Below, piece by piece: positions 1 to 7,056 of a DNA stretch of 16,746 nucleotides; positions within the stretch are counted from its first letter, which is position 1, and every line of letters begins with the position of its first letter. The stretch spans positions 1-16,746 of the forward strand of contig SYCM01000079.1 of the NCBI GenBank assembly GCA_005786915.1, given 5' to 3'. The translations under genes were made by a program, and so were the position numbers. This DNA comes from Bacteroidota bacterium. GTDB taxonomy: Bacteria; Bacteroidota; Bacteroidia; Flavobacteriales; Schleiferiaceae. The notes beneath the pieces are model-generated. The model saw nothing but the letters and a program-made list of their open reading frames with translations. It did not search any database and was not told the origin of the DNA.

Positions 1-204
1 CCCTTGGGTCGGTTCATGCTGTTTGAGCTCACGCGGCACTCTGATCACCATGCGCACCCGCACAAGCCCTATCCGGTGCTCGATCATTTTGACGAAGCAC
101 CCCAAATGCCGGCGGGTTATCCCGCAATGATGGTGCTGGCGGCCATTCCGCCCCTGTGGTTTCGGGTCATGAATCCGCGGCTTCGGCCTTATCCGCACAA
201 TTGA
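1..204 (+). CDS. alkB: Alkane 1-monooxygenase (AlkB family), C-terminal fragment
   Basis: The visible 67 residues are the end of an AlkB-type membrane di-iron hydroxylase, which oxidises the terminal carbon of medium-chain alkanes to alcohols. The reading frame is open from base 1, so the gene starts outside the window. The segment ELTRHSDHHAHPHKPYPVL carries the third histidine box (RHSDHH) that ligates iron, and HFDEAPQMPAGYPAMMVL is the conserved stretch that follows it in AlkB. After it comes a short hydrophobic run and a basic tail, as is normal at the AlkB C-terminus. The stop TGA (202-204) overlaps the ATG of the next gene by one base, which suggests co-translation. The family call is solid from the histidine box; the real substrate (alkane or another hydrophobic compound) cannot be told from this fragment. 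Confidence 0.85.
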   Translation, partial: PLGRFMLFELTRHSDHHAHPHKPYPVLDHFDEAPQMPAGYPAMMVLAAIPPLWFRVMNPRLRPYPHN

Positions 205-659
205 TGATCCGTGTTGCTCTGGCAACGGATGCCGAAGAGATGCATCGCATTCGTTTGTCGGTAAAGGAAAACGTATTGTCCAATCCGACCCTCGTCCCTT
301 TGAGTTCCTACGTACCTTATCTGAACGGAAGTGCGTTTGTTTGGGAAGAACAGTCGCAAATCCGGGGCTTTAGTGCTGTTGACACATCCACGGGGGGCGT
401 TTGGGCACTATTCGTTAACCCAATTTTTGAACGTCAAGGAATTGGGAGGAAGTTGCTCGACGCACTTTGCGCAAAGTTTTTTGAGGGTTCAAACGACATT
501 ATGTGGCTTACTACCGATCCGAATACCCGGGCAGAAAAGTTCTATCGTTCCGCAGGTTGGAGCCCTGTCGGGGTTTGTTCCAATGGTGAGGTGCGTTTCG
601 AGCTCCGCAGAGGCGGTTGGGCCAAGCAGCAAAAGGCTCTGCTTAAAAAGGGTTGGTAG
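204..659 (+). CDS. GNAT family N-acetyltransferase
   Basis: A 151-residue protein that by family transfers an acetyl group from acetyl-CoA to an amine of an unknown acceptor. The start ATG at 204 overlaps the alkB stop (TGATG) and gives a protein beginning MIRVALATDAEEM, the usual first strand of a GNAT fold; a longer frame from 156 would only re-read the alkB end. Motif A is VWALFVNPIFERQGIGRKLL (about residues 67-86), with the QGIGRK pyrophosphate loop. Motif B is NTRAEKFYRSAGW (about 110-122). The gene is clearly AT-richer than its surroundings (about 48% GC over 241-540, against about 65% in neighbouring genes), a possible sign of recent transfer. Its last 17 bases overlap the end of the opposing SDR gene. 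The acceptor is not predictable. Confidence 0.85.
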   Translation: MIRVALATDAEEMHRIRLSVKENVLSNPTLVPLSSYVPYLNGSAFVWEEQSQIRGFSAVDTSTGGVWALFVNPIFERQGIGRKLLDALCAKFFEGSNDIMWLTTDPNTRAEKFYRSAGWSPVGVCSNGEVRFELRRGGWAKQQKALLKKGW

Positions 660-1344
660 CCCAAACGCCCAATTCGGGAATAAATCCACGGTCGTCCATG
701 GCCAAAGCGCTCACCATGGCATGGGCCAGTTCTTCGGGGCGAAGCATGTTGTCTTTGAGCGGCTTTTCTTCGCGGCTTTCGACGTTAAAGGCCGTGGGCA
801 CGGCCGACGGGTTGACCAGCATTACGCGGACGTTGAACGGACGCAGTTCGTCGCGCCAGCATTCGGTCATTCCGCGCACGGCAAATTTGGAAGCGGCGTA
901 GACCGTTCCGTTCTTGAATCCGCGCACCCCCGCGCTCGAGGCGATGTTGATGATGTTGCCTTTGTTTTGGGCCTTCATGCGCCGGGCGGCTTCGCGACCG
1001 ACCAGCGCGGCGCCAAACACGTTGGTGTGAAAAATCGTTTCGAAATCTGCCCACGACACCTCGTCCATTGGACCAAAGTACCCGATGCCGGCGTTGTTCA
1101 CCAGCACGTCAAGTCCGCCCCATTCTCGGTCGATTTCGGCGTACATCGCCTGGATGTCGGACTCCTTGCTCGCGTCGTAGGGCAGGGCCCACGCGCCGAG
1201 TTCCGCGGCAACGCGTTCCAGTTTGCGGCGGTCGCGGCCGGTAATGGCCACGCGGGCTCCGCGCTCGATGAGAAGTTGGGCCGTGGCTTTTCCGAGGCCT
1301 GAAGAGCCTCCGGTGATCAGTATGCGGGCGTTGGTGAATTCCAT
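643..1344 (-). CDS. SDR family NAD(P)-dependent oxidoreductase
   Basis: A 233-residue classical short-chain dehydrogenase/reductase, the usual length for the family. Seen: the cofactor loop TGGSSGLG (11-18), NNAG (83-86), the catalytic serine in INIASSAG (near 136-137) and YAASK with Tyr149 and Lys153, so the catalytic residues are present. A basic residue pair after the second strand (TGRDRR, 35-40) suggests NADP(H) rather than NAD(H), which is an inference. The gene lies 43 bp downstream of the glutamate formimidoyltransferase gene on the same strand, so it could be the last gene of the hut transcript, but nothing links its chemistry to histidine degradation. No good TAnnTTTG box is seen in the 43-bp gap. 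The 3' end overlaps the convergent GNAT gene by 17 bp. The substrate is unknown. Confidence 0.9.
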   Translation of the reverse strand: MEFTNARILITGGSSGLGKATAQLLIERGARVAITGRDRRKLERVAAELGAWALPYDASKESDIQAMYAEIDREWGGLDVLVNNAGIGYFGPMDEVSWADFETIFHTNVFGAALVGREAARRMKAQNKGNIINIASSAGVRGFKNGTVYAASKFAVRGMTECWRDELRPFNVRVMLVNPSAVPTAFNVESREEKPLKDNMLRPEELAHAMVSALAMDDRGFIPELGVWATNPF

Positions 1345-1387
1345 GGAACGTGGTTTAATCTAGGTAACGGGTAGGGACTTAGCGGGT

Positions 1388-2299
1388 TCACGCGAACCGG
1401 TACTCAATGACGCGGTCGCGCACTGCAAACGGAACCACCGAGCTTAGTCCGAGGTAGTTGGCTCCGTCTTCGGCCGATGAGAATCCGCGAAATGCGGCGA
1501 GCGGCGGCATGCCAATGAGTTCGGAGCCTCGAGCGCAGAGCCCGTGGGCCCGGGCCAAGCGGTCGACCGCGTCGTACACGTCTTTGAGCGCGGCCTGAGA
1601 AATGTCGGTAACGTTGCAGCTGACTTGGCTGCAGCTGAACTCGGGCGTGTCCCAGCCAAGGGCGCGTACGCCCGGCAGACCTCCGCCCTCGTGCTCGCGA
1701 ACGGCTGCGGCAATCGTTTTGGCCACGGCGAGGTTGGTTTCAGAAAGGTTGACGTTGTACGCGAGCAAGAAATCCCGCGCCCCCAGGGCCATTGCGCCGA
1801 ATTCGGGGCGGTAGGTGCCAAAGTCAAAGCTCGCCCTGCGGGCTTCCACGCCTTCGTACTGGCCTTTGCGCACGTGGGATAGCAGGCGAAATTCCGGGCG
1901 ACGGGCGTTTCGCCCATAAAACCATCCGCCGGCGGGCATCGAGGCCAGGCCTGAAGCCACCCGTTCGGCGGCGCGGTCGGCCAAGGCGGACTCTTCCGGC
2001 CGAAGGGCTACCAACGGGCACACGTCCACTGCTCCGATGCGCGGGTGCGCTCCGTGGTGCTGGCGCATGTCCAGGTGCTGGGTCGCGGCGCCTACGAGGG
2101 CGAGGCACCCTTCGACCACCGCATCTTCAGGTCCTGCAAACGTGTACACCGTTCGGTGGGCATCCCAGCCCGAGTCGCGGTGCCAGAGCTGCAGCTGGGG
2201 CACGGAATGCAGCGCGGCGCTCAGCGCGTCGAGCACGGCGGGGTCCCGCCCCTCCGACACGTTGGCCACGCACTCGAGCCAGCCCGCCGGAGCCTGCAC
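1388..2299 (-). CDS. ftcD: Glutamate formimidoyltransferase (formiminotransferase domain protein)
   Basis: By family this enzyme moves the formimino group of N-formimino-L-glutamate to tetrahydrofolate, giving 5-formimino-THF and glutamate, so carbon from histidine enters the folate pool. The 303-residue protein has only the two formiminotransferase subdomains and lacks the cyclodeaminase half found in animal FTCD. Diagnostic segments are ECVANVSEGRDP (9-20), HRDSGWDAHRTVYTFAG (40-56) and HHGAHPRIGAVDVCP (81-95), which includes active-site histidines. The start is inferred to be GTG at 2299, whose G is the last base of the hutG stop (TAGTG). No ATG is available at the right place, and a longer open frame up to 2596 is only antisense-free read-through over hutG. 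The one-base overlap argues for coupled translation with hutG. Confidence 0.88.
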   Translation of the reverse strand: MQAPAGWLECVANVSEGRDPAVLDALSAALHSVPQLQLWHRDSGWDAHRTVYTFAGPEDAVVEGCLALVGAATQHLDMRQHHGAHPRIGAVDVCPLVALRPEESALADRAAERVASGLASMPAGGWFYGRNARRPEFRLLSHVRKGQYEGVEARRASFDFGTYRPEFGAMALGARDFLLAYNVNLSETNLAVAKTIAAAVREHEGGGLPGVRALGWDTPEFSCSQVSCNVTDISQAALKDVYDAVDRLARAHGLCARGSELIGMPPLAAFRGFSSAEDGANYLGLSSVVPFAVRDRVIEYRFA

Positions 2300-3225
2300 T
2301 ACCAAGGGAGGTTTTGGGTTCCGCGCACGAAATCCAGCAGGAGCATGGCGGCGGCCTTGGCCTGACCGGGGCGTTCGCCTTCGGAAGCGTATCCTAAGGC
2401 GAGTTCGGTGAGGTGGACGTAGGCGACTTGGCCCGTTTGCCCCGCGCGGTAGGCGAGTTCGCGGGCCTGAAGCCAAGACCAGCCACTCGCCGTTTGGGCA
2501 CTCGAGGGCGCCCCGGTTATGCCGTCGACGTCGATTTCCAGCCCAAAGGGCCCGACCTGCACGTGGCCAAGCATGCGCTCCAGAGCGGATTCCCAAGAGC
2601 TCTCGCCGCGCACCGCCCAGGATTCCAGGGACTTAAACGTCCATCCCGGCGTGGATTGAAGGCGGCGGAGGCTGGCGGCATTGACCGCGTACTCGCTGAG
2701 GCCGAGCACGGCGTAGCGGTCGAGGTAGCCGCGGTCGTGGGCGTAACTGAATCCGTTGCCGCTGTGGCGCCCTTCGAGGGCGCGCACGTCCGGGTGCGGA
2801 TCCAGGTTCAAGGCGTTCACCGGCCGTCCCGCGGCCTCTGCGGCTGCCCAAAGCAAGGGAAGGGCGTTGTTGTGCCCTCCGCCCACGACCAGGGGAACGG
2901 TCCCGGCCTTCATCCAGGGAAGTACCGCGGCGTACACTGCTTCGTCGATGGCGTCGACCGACTCTGCGCTACGTAAGTCCAGGATTCCGCCCCAGGAAAG
3001 CGCCGTGGCAGGGATCCAATCGTTGCACGGAATGTTGAGCAGGGCTCTGAAGACGCCTTCAGGGCTTTCGGCGGCCCCAGGACGTCCGCCGTTGGCGCGC
3101 ACTCCGAGGTCTTCGGCAACCCCAAAGAGCACGAAGGGAGCTTCGCCCAAAGGGGCAAGCGCGTCGCCCAGCCGGACTTCACCGGCGCGGGGCGTGTAAA
3201 GGTGGGACCAAGGATTATCGGCCAT
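2299..3225 (-). CDS. hutG: Formimidoylglutamase (arginase/ureohydrolase family)
   Basis: Predicted to hydrolyse N-formimino-L-glutamate to L-glutamate and formamide, the last step of one branch of histidine degradation. The 308-residue protein has the full set of binuclear manganese ligands of the arginase family: GGGHNN (His118), LDPHPD (Asp142, His144, Asp146) and IDVD (Asp232, Asp234). EGRHSGNGFSYA (151-162) is typical of Bacteroidota proteins annotated as formimidoylglutamase. The start codon at 3225 overlaps the end of hutI by 11 bp and the stop overlaps the next gene by one base, so hutI, hutG and ftcD form one coupled unit. Substrate assignment leans on this context, since the arginase fold alone would also allow other guanidino or formimino substrates. 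Confidence 0.88.
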   Translation of the reverse strand: MADNPWSHLYTPRAGEVRLGDALAPLGEAPFVLFGVAEDLGVRANGGRPGAAESPEGVFRALLNIPCNDWIPATALSWGGILDLRSAESVDAIDEAVYAAVLPWMKAGTVPLVVGGGHNNALPLLWAAAEAAGRPVNALNLDPHPDVRALEGRHSGNGFSYAHDRGYLDRYAVLGLSEYAVNAASLRRLQSTPGWTFKSLESWAVRGESSWESALERMLGHVQVGPFGLEIDVDGITGAPSSAQTASGWSWLQARELAYRAGQTGQVAYVHLTELALGYASEGERPGQAKAAAMLLLDFVRGTQNLPW

Positions 3226-4459
3226 AAATCAAGGTTGGGGCGATGCGGTTTTCGCTGGTGAAGTAGGGGAGTTCAGCATAGTCCGCCATCGGTTGCGTCA
3301 GGATTACGTGCGCGTCCATTCCGGGCTGGATGCGGCCCATGCGGTCTTCGGCGCCCACGGCGTAGGCGGCGTTGGCAGTGAGCGCAGCCAGGCCCTCGTC
3401 CACGCGGAGCTTCATTTGGTGCGTCGCAAGGCTCCAGGCCATGCGCAAGTCGCTCGACGGTGCGGAACCTGGGTTGCAGTCCGACGCGATGGCCAGCGGC
3501 AAGCCTGCATCGATCAGCGCCCGCCCAGGGGTAAAGGGAATGTCCAAGAATAGCGAGCAGTGGGGCAGCGCCACGGGCATGGGGCCGTTGCCGTGGGCCC
3601 ATGCTTGGGCTAGGCTCTTGAGGTCAGCCTCGGTGAGGACCTCGAGGTGGTCTACGCTCCGCGCGTTCGCGGCCACGGAGGCTTGAATGCCGCCGATGCT
3701 CTGGAACTGGTTCACGTGAGCCTTGAGCGGAATGCCGCGCTTCGCGGCGGCCTCAGCCAGTTGGTGCACGTCGATTGGCCGAAAGTAGTTGGCTTCGCAA
3801 AACACGTCCACGAAGTCGACGAGCCCTTCGTCGGCGAGGACGGGGAGCCAATGCGCCACCGCATCCTCCACGTAGGTGTCGAGGTCGGCGCCCTTCGGCA
3901 GGGCGTGAAGCGCCAAAAACGTGGCCCACAAGGGCATGGGCTGCAGCTCGCGGGCTCGCCGAACGACGCGCAGCATTTTGCGCTCCGACTCGAGGGTCAG
4001 GCCGTATCCGCTCTTGATTTCTGCGGCGACCGTTCCAGTGGCGCGGGCTTTTTCGAGGCGCTCCAGCAGGAGTTCCAAAAGCGCGGACTCGTCGGCCGCT
4101 TCAATGGCCGCTGCGGAATTCAAAATTCCGCCGCCTGCTGCCGCGATGTCGTGGTAGCTGGCTCCATCGAGCCGCATGCGAAACTCGGTGACGCGCGGCG
4201 CCGCATAGACCAAATGCGTATGGCTGTCGATCAATCCGGGCAGCATCCATTGGCCGGGTAAGCGGCGCACGTCCCATCCGGCGTCGTCGGTCGGGCATTC
4301 CGCCATCGGTCCCAGCGCGGCAATTCGGCCGTCGACCACGTCGACAAAAGCCTCCCGGAGCACCGGGAGCGAGGCCATTTCGGCGCCGCACAGCGCGTCG
4401 GTCGCCAGGGGCTGGGGGCTGCCGACCACGCCGGCGAGTTCGGTAAATCGAATGCGCAT
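3215..4459 (-). CDS. hutI: Imidazolonepropionase
   Basis: HutI opens the ring of 4-imidazolone-5-propanoate to N-formimino-L-glutamate, the third step of histidine degradation. The protein is 414 residues, normal for the family. It is a metal-dependent amidohydrolase: DSHTHLVYA gives the metal-binding His80 and His82, KAHVNQ gives His248, VDHLEV gives His271, and SDCNPGS gives Asp327. EIKSGYGL (147-154) is a hallmark of imidazolonepropionase. ATG at 4459 is chosen because it starts the family's N-terminal beta-strand; the frame stays open to 4828, but that part is antisense to aroC. A TACCTTCG box ends 4 nt before the ATG, which suggests a leaderless transcript. hutI is first in the operon; hutH and hutU are not in the window. 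Confidence 0.95.
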   Translation of the reverse strand: MRIRFTELAGVVGSPQPLATDALCGAEMASLPVLREAFVDVVDGRIAALGPMAECPTDDAGWDVRRLPGQWMLPGLIDSHTHLVYAAPRVTEFRMRLDGASYHDIAAAGGGILNSAAAIEAADESALLELLLERLEKARATGTVAAEIKSGYGLTLESERKMLRVVRRARELQPMPLWATFLALHALPKGADLDTYVEDAVAHWLPVLADEGLVDFVDVFCEANYFRPIDVHQLAEAAAKRGIPLKAHVNQFQSIGGIQASVAANARSVDHLEVLTEADLKSLAQAWAHGNGPMPVALPHCSLFLDIPFTPGRALIDAGLPLAIASDCNPGSAPSSDLRMAWSLATHQMKLRVDEGLAALTANAAYAVGAEDRMGRIQPGMDAHVILTQPMADYAELPYFTSENRIAPTLIYGR

Positions 4460-4463
4460 GATA

Positions 4464-4471
4464 CGAAGGTA
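4464..4471 (-). promoter_or_regulatory. Probable -7 promoter box of the hutI operon (TACCTTCG)
   Basis: Read on the minus strand this is TACCTTCG, one mismatch from TAnnTTTG, the -7 consensus of Bacteroidota. It ends 4 nt before the hutI ATG, so transcription would begin at or next to the start codon. The same sequence lies at the same place before parA. No clear -33 TTG is seen. Confidence 0.5.
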
Positions 4472-4480
4472 CGCTTCGCG

Positions 4481-4488
4481 TATTTTTG
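4481..4488 (+). promoter_or_regulatory. Probable -7 promoter box of aroC (TATTTTTG)
   Basis: TATTTTTG is a perfect TAnnTTTG match and ends 4 nt before the aroC ATG. It sits in the 33-bp gap shared with the divergent hutI promoter, so the two promoters are back to back. A leaderless aroC mRNA is implied. No -33 TTG is obvious. Confidence 0.55.
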
Positions 4489-4492
4489 AAGG

Positions 4493-5572
4493 ATGGCCGG
4501 CAACACTTTTGGAACGCAGCTTCGCCTGACCACATGGGGCGAATCGCACGGCCCCGCCGTGGGCGGAGTGCTCGACGGATTTCCCGCGGGAATCGCTTTG
4601 GACCTCCATGCCGTCGCTGCGGAACTGGATCGCCGCAAGCCCCGCGGGGCGGCCGGAACGCCGCGCCGCGAGGCCGACGCCGTCGAATGGCTTTCGGGGC
4701 TTCATCCTGAGGCGGACGCCCAGGGACGCCGGGTCAGCCTCGGAACGCCCGTCGCCTTCTTGGTCCGCAACCAAAACACCCAATCGGGGGACTACGCCGG
4801 CTTGGCTGAGGTGTTTCGCCCGGGACATGCCGACGCGACCTACCAGGCCAAGTACGGAATTCGCGACGTGCGGGGCGGCGGACGCAGCTCGGCCCGCGAA
4901 ACCGTGGCCCGCGTCGTCGCCGGGGCATTAGCCAAACAGCTGCTCGGTCCCTCAATCACCGTGCGCGCGGCCGTCGAGCGCGCGGCAGGCATTTCGGCGA
5001 GCGATCCCTCCACCTGGGACTGGACCTTGCGCGACCAAAGTGCCGTGGGATGTCCAGACCTGTCAGCGTCTGCGGCCATCGAAGAAGAAGTAGCGCGCCG
5101 CCGCGGAGAAGGCGATTCGGCCGGCGGAGTCATCTACCTCGAGGTGCTTGGGGTTCCCGCAGGATGGGGCGAACCGGTTTTTGACAAGCTCCACGCGGTC
5201 CTCGGGCACGCCCTCCTGAGCATCAACGCGGTCAAGGGCGTCGAGTTTGGCGACGGATTCGCCGGCGCCGACCTCCGCGGAAGCCAGCACAACGACGCGC
5301 CCGACGCCGACGGCGTGTTCCGCCAGAACCGCGAGGGCGGAATCACCGGAGGCATCAGCAACGGCCGTCCCCTTACCGCCCGAATCGCATTTAAGCCTGT
5401 ATCAAGCATCGCTTTAGCGCAAAACGCGTTAAATGCTCAAGGCGAGCTGCGAACCTTGAGCATTTCGGGTCGCCACGACGCCTTGGTGGTTCCGCGCGCG
5501 GTGCCAATTGTCGAGTCGATGGTCGCCCTGGCGCTCGCCGACGCGATGCTCTTGCAACGAATTCACTCCTAA
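4493..5572 (+). CDS. aroC: Chorismate synthase
   Basis: Catalyses the anti-1,4-elimination of phosphate from 5-enolpyruvylshikimate-3-phosphate to give chorismate, the last common step to aromatic amino acids and folate; it needs reduced FMN. The 359-residue protein matches the family length and shows its signature segments: GESHGPAVGGVLDGFPAG near the N-terminus (about 17-34), GIRDVRGGGRSSARETVAR (about 122-140), and RHDALVVPRAVPIVE near the C-terminus. The start MAGNTFGTQLRLTTWGESHG is the standard AroC N-terminus, which fixes ATG 4493. Only 8 bp separate its stop from the symporter gene, so the two are probably co-transcribed. Divergent from hutI. Confidence 0.97.
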   Translation: MAGNTFGTQLRLTTWGESHGPAVGGVLDGFPAGIALDLHAVAAELDRRKPRGAAGTPRREADAVEWLSGLHPEADAQGRRVSLGTPVAFLVRNQNTQSGDYAGLAEVFRPGHADATYQAKYGIRDVRGGGRSSARETVARVVAGALAKQLLGPSITVRAAVERAAGISASDPSTWDWTLRDQSAVGCPDLSASAAIEEEVARRRGEGDSAGGVIYLEVLGVPAGWGEPVFDKLHAVLGHALLSINAVKGVEFGDGFAGADLRGSQHNDAPDADGVFRQNREGGITGGISNGRPLTARIAFKPVSSIALAQNALNAQGELRTLSISGRHDALVVPRAVPIVESMVALALADAMLLQRIHS

Positions 5573-5580
5573 ATAATCCC

Positions 5581-6963
5581 ATGAAACTGCACCACAAAAT
5601 CCTTCTTGGAATGCTCCTTGGCCTCCTTTGGGCCGTAGGTTCTGCCTATGCCGGCGGCGCCGAATTTACCGCGGATTGGATTGCCCCCTTTGGCACCCTC
5701 TTCATCAACGCCATGAAGCTCATCGCCGTTCCGCTGGTGCTCTTCAGCATCATCGACGGAGTAGGGCAGGTGGGCAATCCTCGGTCCTTGGGGCGCATTG
5801 GCGGAAAAACCCTCGTCCTTTACCTGATTACCACCCTGGCGGCCATCCTCATGGGCGTGTTTGCCGTCAACCTGGTTCAGCCCGGAAAAACCGCTTCACT
5901 CGAACAGCGCATGGAAAACCGTCGCGGATTTGAGGCTTGGCTGCACGCCAACAACCGACCGAGCCCCGACGGCCAGTGGCTTACGGACGCGACGGCGGCC
6001 GAAGCGGTAACCTCCGTGGATGCAAACCTCGACGCCCAAATCGCCGAGGTGCGCGGCGGAGACCGCGGTCCGCTCGAGTTTTTGCACGAAATGGTCCCAA
6101 GCAACGTCTTTGAAGCCCTCACTGACGGAAGCATGCTGCAAATCATCGTGTTTGCCATCTTCTTTGGCGTCATTTTGGTGCTGATGCCGCGGGAACAAAC
6201 CGACCGCGTGCGCCCCCTGATGGAACAGCTCTCTGCGGTGTTTGTGCACATGGTGGTGGTCGTCATGAACGCAGCGCCCTTCTTCGTCTTCGCGCTCATG
6301 GCCGGAACCCTTACCCAACTGACCGGCGACGACCCTGCGCGCCTGCCCAATTTGCTTCAGACCTACGGAACCTACATGCTTACCGTTTTTGGAGGCCTGG
6401 TCGTGCTCCTTCTGACGATGTATCCGACCTTGGTTTGGCTAGGCACTCGCAAGTACGGGTGGTCGTGGCTTAGGAGCTTTCAGTTTTTCTTTCGTGGAAT
6501 GCGTCCGGCCCAGCTGCTCGCCTTCAGTACCTCGTCTTCGGCCGCAACCTTGCCCGTCACCCTGGAATGCGTGCACGACAACCTCAAGGTCGACGAGCAA
6601 GTAAGCCAGTTCACGCTGCCCATCGGGGCCACCGTCAACATGGACGGAACCAGTTTGTACCAAGCCGTTGCCGTGATTTTCTTGGCCCAGTTTCACTTGG
6701 TCGACCTGAGCCTAGCCCAGCAGGCCACCATCGTCGTCACCGCAGTGGCCGCCTCGGTGGGGGCGGCGGCGATTCCGTCGGCCGGCCTCATCATGCTGAT
6801 CATGGTACTCGACGCCGTCGGGCTCAACCCGGCGTGGATTGCGCTCATCTTCCCCGTCGACCGCATTCTCGACATGTGCCGCACGGTGGTCAACGTCACG
6901 AGCGACGCCGCCGTGGCGCTTACCGTGGCGGCCAGCGAAGACCAATGGCACGGGACAGAGTAG
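5581..6963 (+). CDS. Dicarboxylate/amino acid:cation symporter (DAACS/SDF family)
   Basis: A 460-residue inner-membrane sodium- or proton-coupled carrier of the GltP/GltT/DctA type that imports glutamate, aspartate or C4-dicarboxylates. Seen: an N-terminal helix at about 6-24, hydrophobic helices near 35-60, 78-100, 187-202, 220-243 and 262-287, the serine-rich hairpin FSTSSSAATLPVT (315-327), the cation-binding motif NMDGT (353-357), the second hairpin with IPSAG (398-402), and DRILDMCRTVVNVTSDA (427-443), whose Asp, Arg and Asn bind substrate and cation in this family. Residues 102-168 form a long charged loop between the third and fourth helices, longer than in simple bacterial GltP homologues. 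Arg434 in the last helix is consistent with an acidic amino acid substrate, but aspartate, glutamate or dicarboxylate cannot be told apart. It follows aroC after 8 bp. Confidence 0.93.
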   Translation: MKLHHKILLGMLLGLLWAVGSAYAGGAEFTADWIAPFGTLFINAMKLIAVPLVLFSIIDGVGQVGNPRSLGRIGGKTLVLYLITTLAAILMGVFAVNLVQPGKTASLEQRMENRRGFEAWLHANNRPSPDGQWLTDATAAEAVTSVDANLDAQIAEVRGGDRGPLEFLHEMVPSNVFEALTDGSMLQIIVFAIFFGVILVLMPREQTDRVRPLMEQLSAVFVHMVVVVMNAAPFFVFALMAGTLTQLTGDDPARLPNLLQTYGTYMLTVFGGLVVLLLTMYPTLVWLGTRKYGWSWLRSFQFFFRGMRPAQLLAFSTSSSAATLPVTLECVHDNLKVDEQVSQFTLPIGATVNMDGTSLYQAVAVIFLAQFHLVDLSLAQQATIVVTAVAASVGAAAIPSAGLIMLIMVLDAVGLNPAWIALIFPVDRILDMCRTVVNVTSDAAVALTVAASEDQWHGTE

Positions 6964-6972
6964 GGTTTCGAG

Positions 6973-7056
6973 TGGCTGGTTGCTGGTTGCTGGCTTCGGG
7001 CCGGGGGGCTCCAGGCATACGACCAATGAAGCAAGAGACCAGAGTCCAGAAGCCGG
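6973..7056. repeat. Two opposed arrays of degenerate 7-bp repeats
   Basis: The left array, 6973-7000, reads on the plus strand as four heptads: TGGCTGG, TTGCTGG twice, and CTTCGGG. The right array, 7029-7056, has four heptads in the opposite sense: AAGCAAG, AGACCAG, AGTCCAG and AAGCCGG. On their own strands both fit a loose NNNCCAG unit. The left part 6976-6996 can pair imperfectly with 7029-7049 (about 15 of 21 positions), leaving a 32-nt loop that contains the ATG of the next gene (7026). The right array is read as the first 10 codons of that gene. The arrays sit in the 62-bp gap after the symporter and at the start of the next CDS. Confidence 0.6.

Noticed and set aside
331..1302. Long plus-strand open frame over the SDR gene and GNAT end
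   Set aside because: It is antisense to the well-supported SDR gene, its protein has no family pattern, and it is a by-product of high GC.
1345..1387. Promoter for the SDR gene in the gap after the formimidoyltransferase gene
   Set aside because: Only a weak TAGATTAA-like match is present, 11 nt from the ATG; not strong enough to call.
2300..2596. Extension of the formimidoyltransferase upstream of GTG 2299
   Set aside because: It re-reads hutG in another frame and has low-complexity Arg/Gly composition; family similarity begins only after 2299.
4460..4828. Extension of hutI upstream of ATG 4459
   Set aside because: The extra residues are antisense to the start of aroC and have no similarity to imidazolonepropionase; a normal-length HutI starts at 4459.
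6567..7025. Extension of the PorE-like gene into the symporter
   Set aside because: It is the symporter sequence in another frame. A GTG at 6972 is in frame but would give a poor signal peptide, so ATG 7026 is kept.
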